Shown: piece by piece, positions 34,482 to 43,911 of the stretch
Position numbering within the stretch: position 1 is the stretch's first letter
How the letters are laid out: every line of letters starts with the position of its first letter
DNA from: Bordetella genomosp. 1
Lineage (GTDB): Bacteria; Pseudomonadota; Gammaproteobacteria; Burkholderiales; Burkholderiaceae_B
Direction of reading: 5' to 3'
Length of the DNA stretch: 64,000 bases
Assembly (NCBI RefSeq): GCF_002261335.1
Contig: NZ_NEVL01000003.1
Coordinates: 1-64,000 of the forward strand
The notes under the pieces: model-generated
Databases searched by the model: none
What the model was told of the DNA's origin: nothing
Seen by the model: only the letters and a program-made list of their open reading frames with translations
Made by a program: the position numbers and the translations under genes

Positions 34482-35303
34482 TCAGACCTTGGGGATGACG
34501 ACCGTATCGGGCACGAAGTCCGGCGCGGCCGGCATCTCGGGCGAGACCGTCAGGATCTCGCAGCCGGTGTCCGTCACGCAGATCGTATGCTCCCACTGCG
34601 CCGACAGGCTATGGTCGCGCGTCACGACCGTCCAGCCGTCGGCCAGCTGGCGGATCTCGCGGCGGCCGGCGTTGATCATCGGCTCCACCGTGAACAGCAT
34701 GCCGGTGACCAGCGTGGGGCCGGTGCCGGGTTTGCCATAATGGAGCACCTGCGGATCCTCGTGGAAACGCTGGCCGATGCCGTGGCCGCAGAACTCGCGC
34801 ACCACCGAAAAGCCCTGCGCCTCCGCGTACTTCTGGATCGCGTGGCCGATGTCGCCCAGCGTGGCGCCGTTGCGCACCGCCGAGATGCCCTTCCACATAC
34901 AGTCGAAGGTGATGTCGGTCAGGCGGCGCGACAGGATCGAAGGCTCGCCGGCGTGATACATGCGGCTCGTGTCGCCGAACCAGCCGTCCTTGATGATGGT
35001 CACGTCGATATTGACCGCGTCCCCGTTTTTCAGGACCTTGTCGCCCGGGATGCCGTGGCACACCTGGTGATTCACCGAGGTACAGATGGCGCCGGGGAAG
35101 GGTGGATAGCCGGGCGGGGCGTAGCCGACCGTGGCCGACTTCACCTTGAGCTCGTCGGTCAGGTACTCGAGCGCGAGTTTGTCGAGGTGGCCCGTCGTGA
35201 CGCCGGGTTTGACGTGGGGCGCGAGGTAGTCGAGGATCCGGGCCGCGTCGCGGCAGGCGGCGCGCATTTTGTCGAGATCGGCGGGGTCGGTAACAATGCC
35301 CAT
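34482..35303 (-). CDS. map: Type I methionine aminopeptidase Map (273 aa)
   Basis: Removes initiator Met. The five metal ligands are in place: Asp in VNIDVTIIKDG, Asp in GDTSRMY, His in CGHGIGQRFHEDP, Glu in FTVEPMINAG and Glu in QWEHTICV. The ATG at 35303 gives MGIVTDPADLDKM and family length; the open frame runs 32 codons further upstream over the promoter. It is divergent from rpsB, a common arrangement. Confidence 0.97.
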   Translation of the reverse strand: MGIVTDPADLDKMRAACRDAARILDYLAPHVKPGVTTGHLDKLALEYLTDELKVKSATVGYAPPGYPPFPGAICTSVNHQVCHGIPGDKVLKNGDAVNIDVTIIKDGWFGDTSRMYHAGEPSILSRRLTDITFDCMWKGISAVRNGATLGDIGHAIQKYAEAQGFSVVREFCGHGIGQRFHEDPQVLHYGKPGTGPTLVTGMLFTVEPMINAGRREIRQLADGWTVVTRDHSLSAQWEHTICVTDTGCEILTVSPEMPAAPDFVPDTVVIPKV

Positions 35304-36126
35304 GTATCTGCTTGAGTATCCTGGCTGAAAAATAGTAGAATTATAGGCTTGCCTTGAAAACCGTGCGCGTATTCGCGTCGGTCTCGGGGCGATGTGCACG
35401 AAGTGTACTTGCCAGGGAACCCCGCGGGGCCTTGTCGATGATGCGCGTTGCCGATCCTTGTTTTGCGTCGCGAAGGGACGCCGATCCGGGGCCGGACATC
35501 ACGCAGCGCGGCACGGGTCGGGCGGCAATCCTTGCAGGTCGGTCGGCACCTCGCTTCGAGCCGTAGCCGCGCGCAGGTCGACCGGGCAGGGCCGGGCCGC
35601 GAGGCTTGGCACAGAAATCGGGAATGACGGCATCGGCAACGACGCCTGCGACCTCCGGTCTCGACTTGCGGTGTTTCACCGCACGAAGATCCCGGAACGG
35701 CAGGCAGACGGGGGCAACCCCGGCGTGGAGGCAACTCCGTGCAAGGCTGGTGCCGGGCTGCTCGATCCACGTTTTTGAGCGGCGGTGCAGGCGCGGTGTG
35801 GGCGCCCGGTTAATTTCTCGTCAGGCTGCGGGCCATGCCCGGAGCAGGATTCGATGAAATGCCCCGGGACCTGATTCATGCAGCCGGATTCCGCCGCCAA
35901 CAAAACGTACGGTCCGCAGCGCCGGGCATGGTCGACAGGTCGTGTTCTTGCCGGTCGTCTGGGTTTATCGCGGCGTGCCGTGATCGGCCGGCTGGATTTC
36001 TGTTTGCAGTACCCCGCGCGGGGAGTTCCCGCAGCGGCAATCGCGCGTTATGCCACCCAGGGTGTCGGAAAGCCGCAGAAGGCGACGATACAGGCGTAAT
36101 GCAAGACCCAACCCTCGGAGTAAGTT
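35304..36126. other. 823-bp non-coding gap between map and rpsB
   Basis: No convincing gene is seen. Open frames in it are short, overlapping and of shadow-like composition. It holds the map promoter (35340-35345) on the left. A perfect 7-bp hairpin TGCGGTG-TTT-CACCGCA lies at 35667-35683. The right part is the expected leader of rpsB, which in many bacteria is long and binds S2 for autoregulation. I found no recognisable riboswitch, 6S RNA, tmRNA or RNase P RNA. Confidence 0.6.
35340..35345 (-). promoter_or_regulatory. -10 box for map-glnD
   Basis: Perfect TATAAT on the minus strand, 37 bases before the map ATG, in a locally A/T-rich stretch. The -35 region at 17 bases is poor, so activity may depend on an activator or on a different spacing. 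Confidence 0.5.
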
Positions 36127-36876
36127 ATGTCCCTCATGCGTGAAATGCTGGAAGCCGGCGTCCACTTCGGTCACCAGACCCGTTACTGGAACCCCAAGAT
36201 GTCGCAGTACATCTTCGGCCAGCGCAACAAGATTCACATCATCAACCTCGAACAGACGGTCGCCCAATTCCAGGACGCCACCAAGTTCGTGAAGCAACTG
36301 GCCGCCCGCGGTGGCTCGATCCTGTTCGTCGGCACCAAGCGCGCCGCTCGCGAACTGGTCGCCGCTGAAGCCGCCCGTTGCGGCATGCCCTACGTCGACG
36401 CCCGCTGGCTCGGCGGCATGCTGACCAACTTCAAGACGGTCAAGAGCTCGATCAAGCGCCTGAAGGATATGGAAGCCGTTGTCGCCGAAGGCGGCATGGA
36501 GCGTCTGATCAAGAAGGAAGGCCTGCTGTTCCAACGCGAACTCGACAAGCTGAACAAGTCGATCGGCGGCATCAAGGACATGAACGGTCTGCCCGACGCC
36601 CTGTTCGTGATCGACGTGGGTTACCACAAGATCGCCGTGGCCGAAGCCCGCACCCTGGGCATCCCCGTGGTCGCCGTGGTTGATACCAACCACTCGCCCG
36701 ACGGCGTCGACTACGTCATCCCCGGCAACGACGACTCGGCTCGCGCCATCGCGCTGTACGCCAAGGGCATGGCCGACGCCGTGCTGGAAGGCAAGCAACA
36801 GAACCTGAACGGTCTGGTCGAGGAAATCGGCGAAGGCCAGGAAGAGTTCGTCGAAGTGCAGGACGGCCAGGCCTGA
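36127..36876 (+). CDS. rpsB: 30S ribosomal protein S2 (249 aa)
   Basis: Starts [25 protein letters not shown], the S2 signature, with [15 protein letters not shown] and the second motif [22 protein letters not shown] and [19 protein letters not shown]. Full length, with an acidic C-terminal tail. Codon use is strongly biased, as in highly expressed genes. RBS GGAG precedes the ATG. It heads the long operon to the right. Confidence 0.99.
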   Translation: MSLMREMLEAGVHFGHQTRYWNPKMSQYIFGQRNKIHIINLEQTVAQFQDATKFVKQLAARGGSILFVGTKRAARELVAAEAARCGMPYVDARWLGGMLTNFKTVKSSIKRLKDMEAVVAEGGMERLIKKEGLLFQRELDKLNKSIGGIKDMNGLPDALFVIDVGYHKIAVAEARTLGIPVVAVVDTNHSPDGVDYVIPGNDDSARAIALYAKGMADAVLEGKQQNLNGLVEEIGEGQEEFVEVQDGQA

Positions 36877-36887
36877 GGCCCGGTTGC

Positions 36888-36920
36888 GCGGTGCGGCCGG
36901 CCTCGGCCGGCACGCACCGC
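36888..36920 (+). other. Hairpin in the rpsB-tsf gap
   Basis: GCGGTGCG / CGCACCGC with nested GCCGG / CCGGC and a 6-base loop, starting 12 bases after the rpsB stop. The T-run is absent, only a mixed GTGTCTCATCTC tail. It fits a partial terminator or an RNA-processing site that sets the rpsB to tsf ratio, as known in E. coli; the role here is inferred. Confidence 0.5.
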
Positions 36921-37088
36921 GTGTCTCATCTCAAGTCGGGCGCGCGCCCGCGGCCCGGGGCTTGCAGCCTGGCGTGGGCGTCCCTTCTCTCGGAGGGGCC
37001 ACGCGAGTGTCTCGCCTGGGTGTCACACTGAATTCATATCATTGCCCCGGCCCCGCCCGGGCATGTCAAAAGCGAAACTGGAGCTAAC

Positions 37089-37967
37089 ATGGCTGAAATT
37101 ACCGCCGCCCTGGTCAAGGAACTGCGCGAAAAGACCGATGCGCCCATGATGGAGTGCAAGAAGGCCCTGACGGAAGCCGAAGGCGATCTGGATCGCGCCG
37201 AGGAAATCCTGCGCGTCAAGCTGGGCAACAAGGCCAGCAAGGCTGCCGCCCGCGTCACCGCCGAGGGCCTGATCGGCCTGTTCATCGCTGCCGATGCCAA
37301 GCAAGGCGCCGTGATCGAAGTGAACTGCGAGACCGACTTCGTTGCCAAGAACCCCGACTTCGTGGGCTACGTCAACGCGCTGGCCGAGCTGGTCGCCACC
37401 AAGAACCCGGCCGACGTCGCCGCGCTGTCGGACCTGCCGTTCGGCGAAGGCACCGTCGAGACCACCCGTACCGCCCTGGTCGGCAAGATCGGTGAAAACA
37501 TCTCGATCCGCCGCTTCCAGCGCATCCAGACCCCCGACGCGCTGTCGTCGTACGTGCACGGCGGCCGCATCGGCGTGCTGGTCGAGTTCGCCGGCGCCGA
37601 AGAAGTGGGCAAGGACCTGGCCATGCACATCGCCGCGACCAAGCCGAAGGCGCTGGACGCCAGCGGCGTGAGCGCTGCCGACATCGCCACCGAGCGTTCG
37701 GTTGCCGAGCAGAAGGCTGCCGAATCGGGCAAGCCGGCCGACATCGTCGCCAAGATGGTCGAGGGTTCGGTGCAGAAGTTCCTGAAGGAAGTGACCCTGC
37801 TGTCGCAACCCTTCGTCAAGAACGACAAGCAGTCGGTCGAACAGATGCTCAAGGAAAAGGGCTCGTCGATCAAGCAATTCGTGCTGTACGTCGTTGGTGA
37901 AGGGATCGAGAAGAAGACCACCGATTTCGCCGCTGAGGTTGCCGCCGCCGCCGCTGGCCGCGCCTGA
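37089..37967 (+). CDS. tsf: Translation elongation factor Ts (292 aa)
   Basis: EF-Ts recharges EF-Tu with GTP. Start [27 protein letters not shown] and the TDFVAKN motif ([14 protein letters not shown]) are diagnostic. Coiled-coil and C-terminal helical segments are present. Length is typical for betaproteobacteria. Gap to rpsB is 212 bp with a hairpin, and a terminator-like structure follows, so expression can differ from the flanking genes. Confidence 0.99.
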   Translation: MAEITAALVKELREKTDAPMMECKKALTEAEGDLDRAEEILRVKLGNKASKAAARVTAEGLIGLFIAADAKQGAVIEVNCETDFVAKNPDFVGYVNALAELVATKNPADVAALSDLPFGEGTVETTRTALVGKIGENISIRRFQRIQTPDALSSYVHGGRIGVLVEFAGAEEVGKDLAMHIAATKPKALDASGVSAADIATERSVAEQKAAESGKPADIVAKMVEGSVQKFLKEVTLLSQPFVKNDKQSVEQMLKEKGSSIKQFVLYVVGEGIEKKTTDFAAEVAAAAAGRA

Positions 37968-37986
37968 AGCGTTATCGTTGCTTACG

Positions 37987-38037
37987 GGCCGGCGCAGGGT
38001 TGCCTGAAACCCCTGTGACCGGCCTATTTCTTGTCTT
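37987..38037 (+). terminator. Terminator-like hairpin between tsf and pyrH
   Basis: GGCCGG / CCGGCC outer stem with inner CAGGGTT / AACCCCTG (one base bulged), followed by the T-rich tail TATTTCTTGTCTT. It probably lowers read-through from rpsB-tsf into pyrH rather than stopping it. Confidence 0.55.
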
Positions 38038-38072
38038 ACACTTTCGTCGGATCGTTCCTCGGGATATCACCT

Positions 38073-38789
38073 ATGAGCAGCAGATCATACAAACGGGTTC
38101 TTCTCAAACTTTCCGGCGAGGCGCTGATGGGCGACGATGCTTTCGGCATCAATCGCTCCACCATCGTCCGCATGACCGATGAAATCGCCGAGGTCGCCGC
38201 CATGGGCGTCGAGCTGGCCATTGTCATCGGCGGAGGCAATATCTTCCGTGGCGTCGCGCCCGGTGCGCAGGGCATGGACCGCGCCACCGCCGACTACATG
38301 GGCATGATGGCCACCATCATGAACGCGCTTGCCCTGCAAGACGCGCTGAAGCACAAGGGCGTGGACACCCGCGTGCAGTCGGCCCTGAACATCGATCAGG
38401 TCGTCGAACCCTACATCCGTCCCAAGACCCTGCGTTACCTCGAAGAGGGCAAGGTCGTGATTTTCGCCGCCGGCACGGGCAATCCGTTCTTCACCACCGA
38501 TACCGCCGCCGCCCTGCGTGGCGCCGAGATCGGCGCGGAGATCGTGCTCAAGGCGACCAAGGTCGATGGCATCTACAGCGCCGATCCCAACAAGGATCCG
38601 ACCGCCACGCGCTATGCGCGCATCAGCTTCGACGAGGCCATCGTGCGTCGCCTCGAGGTGATGGACGCCACCGCGTTTGCGCTGTGCCGCGACCAGAAAC
38701 TGCCGATCAAAGTGTTTTCGATCAACAAGTCGGGCGCGCTCAAGCGCGTGGTCGGCGGCGAAGACGAAGGCACCCTGGTACACGTTTGA
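38073..38789 (+). CDS. pyrH: Uridylate kinase PyrH (238 aa)
   Basis: Makes UDP from UMP; amino acid kinase fold. Motifs: [23 protein letters not shown], the UMP-binding [13 protein letters not shown] and [12 protein letters not shown]. The ATG at 38073 gives the family start; the frame opens 14 codons earlier with no similarity. It is followed 17 bases later by frr. Confidence 0.98.
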   Translation: MSSRSYKRVLLKLSGEALMGDDAFGINRSTIVRMTDEIAEVAAMGVELAIVIGGGNIFRGVAPGAQGMDRATADYMGMMATIMNALALQDALKHKGVDTRVQSALNIDQVVEPYIRPKTLRYLEEGKVVIFAAGTGNPFFTTDTAAALRGAEIGAEIVLKATKVDGIYSADPNKDPTATRYARISFDEAIVRRLEVMDATAFALCRDQKLPIKVFSINKSGALKRVVGGEDEGTLVHV

Positions 38790-38805
38790 GAAAAAGGAAT
38801 AAGCC

Positions 38806-39366
38806 ATGAGCGCTGCAGAAATCCGCAAATCCGCCGAGACCAGGATGAGCAAGTCCCTGGACACGCTCAAGACCAACCTGTCCAAGATCCGCACGGGCCG
38901 CGCCCACACCGGCATCCTGGATCACGTGCAGGTCGAGTACTACGGCTCGCCGGTGCCGATCAGCCAGGTCGCCAACGTGAACCTGGTCGACGCGCGCACC
39001 ATCAGCGTCCAGCCCTACGAAAAGCAGATGTCCGGCCCGATCGAAAAGGCCATCCGCGAATCCGACCTGGGCCTGAACCCGGTCTCGATGGGCGAAACCA
39101 TCCGCGTGCCGATGCCCGCCCTGACCGAAGAGCGCCGCCGCGACCTGACCAAGGTCGTCAAGAGCGAAGGCGAAGACGCCAAGATTGCCGTGCGCAACCT
39201 GCGTCGTGAAGCCAACGAGGCGCTCAAGAAGCTGGTCAAGGACAAGACCATCTCGGAAGACGAAGAGCGTCGTTCGCAAGACGACGTGCAGAAGCTGACC
39301 GACCGTTTCGTGGCCGACATCGACAAGATGGTCGTCCAGAAAGAAGCGGAAATCATGACCGTATAA
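38806..39366 (+). CDS. frr: Ribosome recycling factor (186 aa)
   Basis: Splits post-termination ribosomes with EF-G. Family landmarks: [63 protein letters not shown] and [14 protein letters not shown] (short landmarks of the long arm and domain II). Length is the standard 185-186 residues. RBS AAAGGAA precedes the ATG. Confidence 0.98.
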   Translation: MSAAEIRKSAETRMSKSLDTLKTNLSKIRTGRAHTGILDHVQVEYYGSPVPISQVANVNLVDARTISVQPYEKQMSGPIEKAIRESDLGLNPVSMGETIRVPMPALTEERRRDLTKVVKSEGEDAKIAVRNLRREANEALKKLVKDKTISEDEERRSQDDVQKLTDRFVADIDKMVVQKEAEIMTV

Positions 39367-39415
39367 TTGCACGGTTGCCCGCCGCCGGCCGCAAGCCGGG
39401 GGTGGGTCGTGCAAT
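39366..39415 (+). other. Nested inverted repeat after frr
   Basis: ATTGCACG (39366-39373) and CGTGCAAT (39408-39415) enclose an inner CCGGC / GCCGG stem. It begins at the frr stop codon, in the 179-bp gap before uppS. No T-run follows immediately. It may be a processing or pausing structure. Confidence 0.45.
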
Positions 39416-39545
39416 GCACTGCACAGGCGCCGTCACCGCCGCGCTGCCGCCAGGCCCGGCGGTGCGCGATCCCGGGGACGGCGCAGGTTTTTTCTGGCTT
39501 CGTACAGTGTGCCGGCGCCCGTCACTCCGCTAGGCTTTCATCTCT

Positions 39546-40307
39546 ATGGTCATCAGTTCTACCCAGGCGGTTCCCGAAACCCAGGACGTCCCTCAGCACG
39601 TCGCCATCATCATGGACGGCAACGGCCGTTGGGCCACGCGCCGGCATCTGCCGCGCACCGCGGGTCATGCCAAGGGAGTCCAGGCGGTGCGCCGCGTGGT
39701 CGAGGCCTGCGGTCGGCGCGGCGTGCGCTATCTCACGCTGTTCGCCTTCAGCTCCGAGAACTGGCGCCGTCCGGCCGACGAGGTCACGCTGCTGATGCGC
39801 CTGTTCGTGCAGGCGCTCGAGCGCGAGGTCGGCAAGCTGCAGGAGCAGGGCGTGCGGCTGCACGTGGTGGGCGACCTGTCCGCCTTCGAGCCGCGCCTGC
39901 GCGAGCTGATCGAAGACGCCCAGGCCCGCACCGCTGGCAACGACCGCCTGCACCTCACCGTGGCCGCCAATTACGGCGGACGCTGGGACATCCTCCAGGC
40001 CACCCGCGCCATGCTGCGCGCGCGCCCCGAGCTGGCGGCCAATCCCGACGCCATCGACGAGGCCGCGCTCTCCGAGCACCTGTCGATGGCCTGGGCCCCC
40101 GAGCCCGACCTGTTCATCCGCACCGGCGGCGAGCAGCGCATCTCGAATTTCCTCATCTGGCAGCTCAGCTACACCGAGCTGTTCTTCACCGACCAGTATT
40201 GGCCCGACATCGACGCCACCGCGCTCGATGCCGCGTTCGAGTGGTATCGCACCCGCGAGCGCCGCTTCGGGCGCACCAGCGCGCAATTGCGCGAAGCCAA
40301 GCGCTAA
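39546..40307 (+). CDS. uppS: Undecaprenyl pyrophosphate synthase UppS (253 aa)
   Basis: cis-Prenyltransferase that makes the C55 carrier for cell-wall and LPS synthesis. The catalytic Asp is in [27 protein letters not shown] and the C-terminal [21 protein letters not shown] are the other family motifs. Length is normal. It is followed 24 bases later by cdsA. Confidence 0.97.
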   Translation: MVISSTQAVPETQDVPQHVAIIMDGNGRWATRRHLPRTAGHAKGVQAVRRVVEACGRRGVRYLTLFAFSSENWRRPADEVTLLMRLFVQALEREVGKLQEQGVRLHVVGDLSAFEPRLRELIEDAQARTAGNDRLHLTVAANYGGRWDILQATRAMLRARPELAANPDAIDEAALSEHLSMAWAPEPDLFIRTGGEQRISNFLIWQLSYTELFFTDQYWPDIDATALDAAFEWYRTRERRFGRTSAQLREAKR

Positions 40308-40331
40308 CCCCTGTACATCGGAGTCCGCCCC

Positions 40332-41189
40332 ATGCTCGGCCAGCGTATCGTCACCGCGATTGTTCTTCTTGCCGTCCTGGCCGCCGCTCTGGCCGCGCCC
40401 AATCCCTGGTGGTTCGTGGCGCTGCTGGCGCTGGGCGCCGCCTGCGCCAACTGGGAGTGGCTGCGCCTGACGCTGCCGCAGCCGCCGAGCCGCGCGGTCG
40501 CCGTGGGCGTGCCCGTGGTGCTGTTCGCCGTGATGCTGGGCCTGGCCCACCTGTGGCTGGGCGGCGCGCCGGCGGGCGCGCAGATCGCGGTTGCGCTGCT
40601 GCAGTGGCTGGTGCCCGTGGTCGCGCTGATCTGGCTGGTCTGCGCCTGGACCGCCGTGTATCGCGGCCGCGCCGACGCGCCGCCGGCGAGCCTGGGCTGG
40701 TCGGCCTTTTCCGTGCTGGCCGTGCTGGCCGCCTGGTCGGTGCTGGCGCTGTGGTTCATGGCGCGCGGCTGGGTCTACGTGATCTCGCTGCTGGCGCTGG
40801 TGTGGATCGCCGACATCGCCGCCTATTTCGCCGGCCGGGCCTTCGGCAAGCGCAAGCTGGCGCCCAAGGTCAGCCCGGGCAAGACCATCGCCGGCGCCGT
40901 GGCGGGCGTGGGCGGCGCGGTGCTGTGGATCGTCATCTCGGGCCAGTATGCGGGCACCTACGCGGCGGATCTGTTCGCGCGCGGTGGCTGGCTGCTGGCC
41001 ATCCCCGCGGGCGCCATCCTCGGCGTCGTGTCGATCGTGGGCGACCTGTTCGAGTCCTTGCTCAAGCGCCGTGCCGGCGTCAAGGATTCCAGCGCGCTCC
41101 TGCCCGGCCATGGCGGCGTCTACGACCGTATCGACGCCATCCTGCCGGTGGCGCCGATCGCCTTGCTCTTGACTGGAGTGTTGTTTTGA
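40332..41189 (+). CDS. cdsA: Phosphatidate cytidylyltransferase CdsA (285 aa)
   Basis: Integral membrane enzyme that makes CDP-diacylglycerol. Eight hydrophobic segments are visible, and the C-terminal signature S-x-x-K-R-x4-K-D-x5-G-H-G-G-x2-D-R-x-D is seen in [19 protein letters not shown] and [13 protein letters not shown]. Its stop overlaps the TTG start of dxr. Confidence 0.96.
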   Translation: MLGQRIVTAIVLLAVLAAALAAPNPWWFVALLALGAACANWEWLRLTLPQPPSRAVAVGVPVVLFAVMLGLAHLWLGGAPAGAQIAVALLQWLVPVVALIWLVCAWTAVYRGRADAPPASLGWSAFSVLAVLAAWSVLALWFMARGWVYVISLLALVWIADIAAYFAGRAFGKRKLAPKVSPGKTIAGAVAGVGGAVLWIVISGQYAGTYAADLFARGGWLLAIPAGAILGVVSIVGDLFESLLKRRAGVKDSSALLPGHGGVYDRIDAILPVAPIALLLTGVLF

Positions 41190-42385
41190 GCGGTTTTCAA
41201 CGCATCGCCGTGCTGGGCTCCACCGGCTCGATCGGCGAAAGTACCCTGGATGTGATTGCCCGCCACCCGGACCGGCTGGCGGTGTATGCGCTGTCCGCCT
41301 ATAGCCGGATGGAACGCCTGGCCGAGCAGGCCCTGGCCACCGGCGCGGCGGTCGTGGTCGTGCCGAGCGACGAGGCCCGCGCCCGCTTCCTGGCCGCCTG
41401 GCCCGCCCGCGCCACGCTGCCCGAGGTGCGGGTCGGCGCCGAGGCGCTGGCCGGGGTCGCCGCGGCGCCCGAATGCACCACCGTGATGGCCGCCATCGTC
41501 GGCGCCGCCGGTCTGCCGGCCGCGCTGGCCGCCGCCCGCGCCGGCAAGCGCGTGCTGCTGGCCAACAAGGAGGCGCTGGTCGCCGCCGGTGCGCTGTTCA
41601 TGGCCGCCGTGCGCGACGCCGGCGCCGAGCTGCTGCCGATCGACAGCGAACACAACGCGATCTTCCAGTGCCTGCCGCATGGCGGGCGCGCCGGCGCGCC
41701 CGAGGCGCCCGCGCTCGGCGTGCGCAAGCTCATCCTGACCGCCTCGGGCGGCCCGTTCCGCCGCCATGATCCGGCCGACCTGCATTCGGTCACGCCCGAA
41801 CAGGCCTGCGCCCACCCCAACTGGAGCATGGGCCGCAAGATCTCGGTCGACTCGGCCACCATGCTCAACAAGGGGCTGGAGGTCATCGAGGCGCACTGGC
41901 TGTTCGCCATGCCCGCCGACCGCATCGAGGTCGTGATCCACCCGCAGAGCGTGGTGCACTCGATGGTGCAGTACGACGACGGCTCGGTGCTGGCGCAGCT
42001 CGGCCAGCCCGACATGCGTACCCCGATTTCCTACGGGCTCGGTTTCCCCGACCGGCTCGAGAGCGGCGTCAGCCCGCTCGACCTGACGCGCTGGGGGCGG
42101 CTCGACTTCGAGGCGCCCGATCTGGCGCGCTTTCCCTGTCTCGACCTGTCGTTCCAGGCGCTGCGCGCCGGGCAGGCCGCCTGCATCACGCTCAACGCCG
42201 CCAACGAGGTCGCCGTGGCGGCCTTTCTGGAGGGCCGCCTGCCGTATACCTGGATTCCCCGGGTCATCGCCGCCGCGCTGGAGTGGCAGGCCGGGCAGGC
42301 ATCTGTTACGCTCGCCGGCTTGGATGACGTGCTTGCGCTCGACCTCGCGGTGCGCCACTACGCGGGCGACCTGGGCACGGCCTGA
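41186..42385 (+). CDS. dxr: 1-Deoxy-D-xylulose 5-phosphate reductoisomerase Dxr (399 aa)
   Basis: Second step of the non-mevalonate isoprenoid pathway. NADPH loop [10 protein letters not shown], metal and substrate residues in [33 protein letters not shown] and [10 protein letters not shown]. No ATG or GTG is available in frame near the family start; TTG at 41186, seven bases after GGAG and overlapping the cdsA stop (TTGA), is the probable start. The frame is open far upstream over cdsA without homology. Confidence 0.96.
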   Translation: MSGFQRIAVLGSTGSIGESTLDVIARHPDRLAVYALSAYSRMERLAEQALATGAAVVVVPSDEARARFLAAWPARATLPEVRVGAEALAGVAAAPECTTVMAAIVGAAGLPAALAAARAGKRVLLANKEALVAAGALFMAAVRDAGAELLPIDSEHNAIFQCLPHGGRAGAPEAPALGVRKLILTASGGPFRRHDPADLHSVTPEQACAHPNWSMGRKISVDSATMLNKGLEVIEAHWLFAMPADRIEVVIHPQSVVHSMVQYDDGSVLAQLGQPDMRTPISYGLGFPDRLESGVSPLDLTRWGRLDFEAPDLARFPCLDLSFQALRAGQAACITLNAANEVAVAAFLEGRLPYTWIPRVIAAALEWQAGQASVTLAGLDDVLALDLAVRHYAGDLGTA

Positions 42386-42524
42386 GGCCCCGGCGCGCTG
42401 CAGGCGGGCCCCGGCGATGCCGCGGGCAGGCGCCATCCATGCAAGGCCGGGCCGGTGCGCCGCACCGGGCAGGGGTTAGAGGCAAGCGCTTTCCGATATA
42501 CGCGCATCTGAGTAGGTACGCACC

Positions 42525-43859
42525 ATGATTTTCACCTTGCTGGCCTTCGCAGTCGCGCTCGGCACCCTCATCACCTTCCACGAGCTCGGCCACTACTGGG
42601 TCGCGCGCCTGTGCGGCGTGCGCGTGTTGCGCTTTTCCTGGGGCTTCGGCCGGGTGATCTGGCGCCGCCGCGACCGCCACGGCACCGAATGGGCGCTGTC
42701 GGCCATCCCGCTCGGCGGCTACGTCAAGATGCAGGACGACGCGCCCGTGGGCGCGCCGCTCTCCGAGGTCAAGCGCAGCTTCAATGCCAAGCCGGTGGGC
42801 CAGCGCATCGCCATCGTGGCCGCGGGCCCGATCGCCAATCTGCTGCTCGCCATCGTGCTCTATGCCGGCATCAACCTGGTCGGCACGCAGGTGCCGGCGC
42901 CGATCGTCGGCGCGCCCGTGGCGGATACGCCCGCCGCCCAGGCCGGCTTCCAGGCCGGCGACCGCATCCAGTCCGTCGGCGGCCAGGCCATCGAATCCTG
43001 GGCCGACGCGCGCTGGCGCCTGCTCGACCTGCTGTCGGTCGGCGGCAGCCTCGACGTGCGCGTCCAGGACGCGGCCGGCCGGGCGCGTGATCTGCGCCTG
43101 GTCGTGCCCGCCGGCAACCGCATGGACCCGGCCGACGGCGACCCCATGGTTGCCCTCGGCCTGCGGCTGGCCCAGCCCAAGCCGGTGGTGCGCGACGTGA
43201 TCGCCGGCGGGGCAGGGGAGGCGGCCGGACTGCGCCAGGGCGACCTGATCGTCAAGGCGGGCGAGGCCGAAGGGCTCGACGCCGGTGCGCTGGTGGGCCT
43301 GATCCAGCAGCATCCGGGCCAGTCCATGGCCCTCACGGTGATCCGCGACGGCGCGCCCGTGTCGCTGGCGATCGTGCCGCGCGCCGAAGAGGTGCAGGGC
43401 CGCCAGATCGGCCGCATCGGCGTGCAGCTCGGCGGCGACGTGCCCATGGTCACGCAGCGCTACGGCATTTTCGAGAGCGTGGCGCGCGGCGCCGAACGCA
43501 CCTGGGACACGGCCTGGCTGTCGCTGCGCATGATGGGCCGGATGGTGATGGGCGATGTGTCCTGGCGCAATATCAGCGGCCCGGTCACGATCGCGGATTA
43601 CGCCGGCCAGACCGCCCGGATCGGTCTCGAGGCCTATATTGCCTACCTGGCGCTCATCAGCATCAGCATCGGGGTTTTGAATCTGCTTCCCATCCCGCTG
43701 CTGGATGGGGGGCATCTGCTGTACTATCTCGTCGAAATCGTCCGTGGGCGCCCCGTGCCTGACCGCTGGATCGATATCGGACAGCGGGCCGGTGTCGGTC
43801 TGCTCGCCTGCTTGATGGGCCTGGCCCTGTTCAACGATTTTGCGCGTCTGTTCACATAG
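42525..43859 (+). CDS. rseP: Site-2 protease RseP (444 aa)
   Basis: Inner-membrane zinc protease that cleaves the anti-sigma-E factor RseA after DegS. HELGH lies at residues 19-23. Two PDZ domains (about 105-185 and 195-280) follow, the third metal ligand is in NLLPIPLLDGGH near residue 390, and four membrane helices are present. A 139-bp gap before it contains GC repeats but no certain promoter. bamA follows at 52 bp. Confidence 0.97.
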   Translation: MIFTLLAFAVALGTLITFHELGHYWVARLCGVRVLRFSWGFGRVIWRRRDRHGTEWALSAIPLGGYVKMQDDAPVGAPLSEVKRSFNAKPVGQRIAIVAAGPIANLLLAIVLYAGINLVGTQVPAPIVGAPVADTPAAQAGFQAGDRIQSVGGQAIESWADARWRLLDLLSVGGSLDVRVQDAAGRARDLRLVVPAGNRMDPADGDPMVALGLRLAQPKPVVRDVIAGGAGEAAGLRQGDLIVKAGEAEGLDAGALVGLIQQHPGQSMALTVIRDGAPVSLAIVPRAEEVQGRQIGRIGVQLGGDVPMVTQRYGIFESVARGAERTWDTAWLSLRMMGRMVMGDVSWRNISGPVTIADYAGQTARIGLEAYIAYLALISISIGVLNLLPIPLLDGGHLLYYLVEIVRGRPVPDRWIDIGQRAGVGLLACLMGLALFNDFARLFT

Positions 43860-43911
43860 ACGCGAATCGAATAAAATCCCCCGCCATTTGCACGACCGAG
43901 GATAGCAAAGG

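Noticed and set aside
31773-35315. Plus-strand open frame of 1180 codons opposite glnD and map
   Set aside because: It is antisense to two clearly conserved genes, is His/Arg/Ala-rich without any domain, and is a usual by-product of GC-rich codon use.
35606-36143. Small open frames in the map-rpsB gap
   Set aside because: They overlap each other in different frames, lack good RBS, and show Arg/Cys/Ser-rich shadow-like composition.
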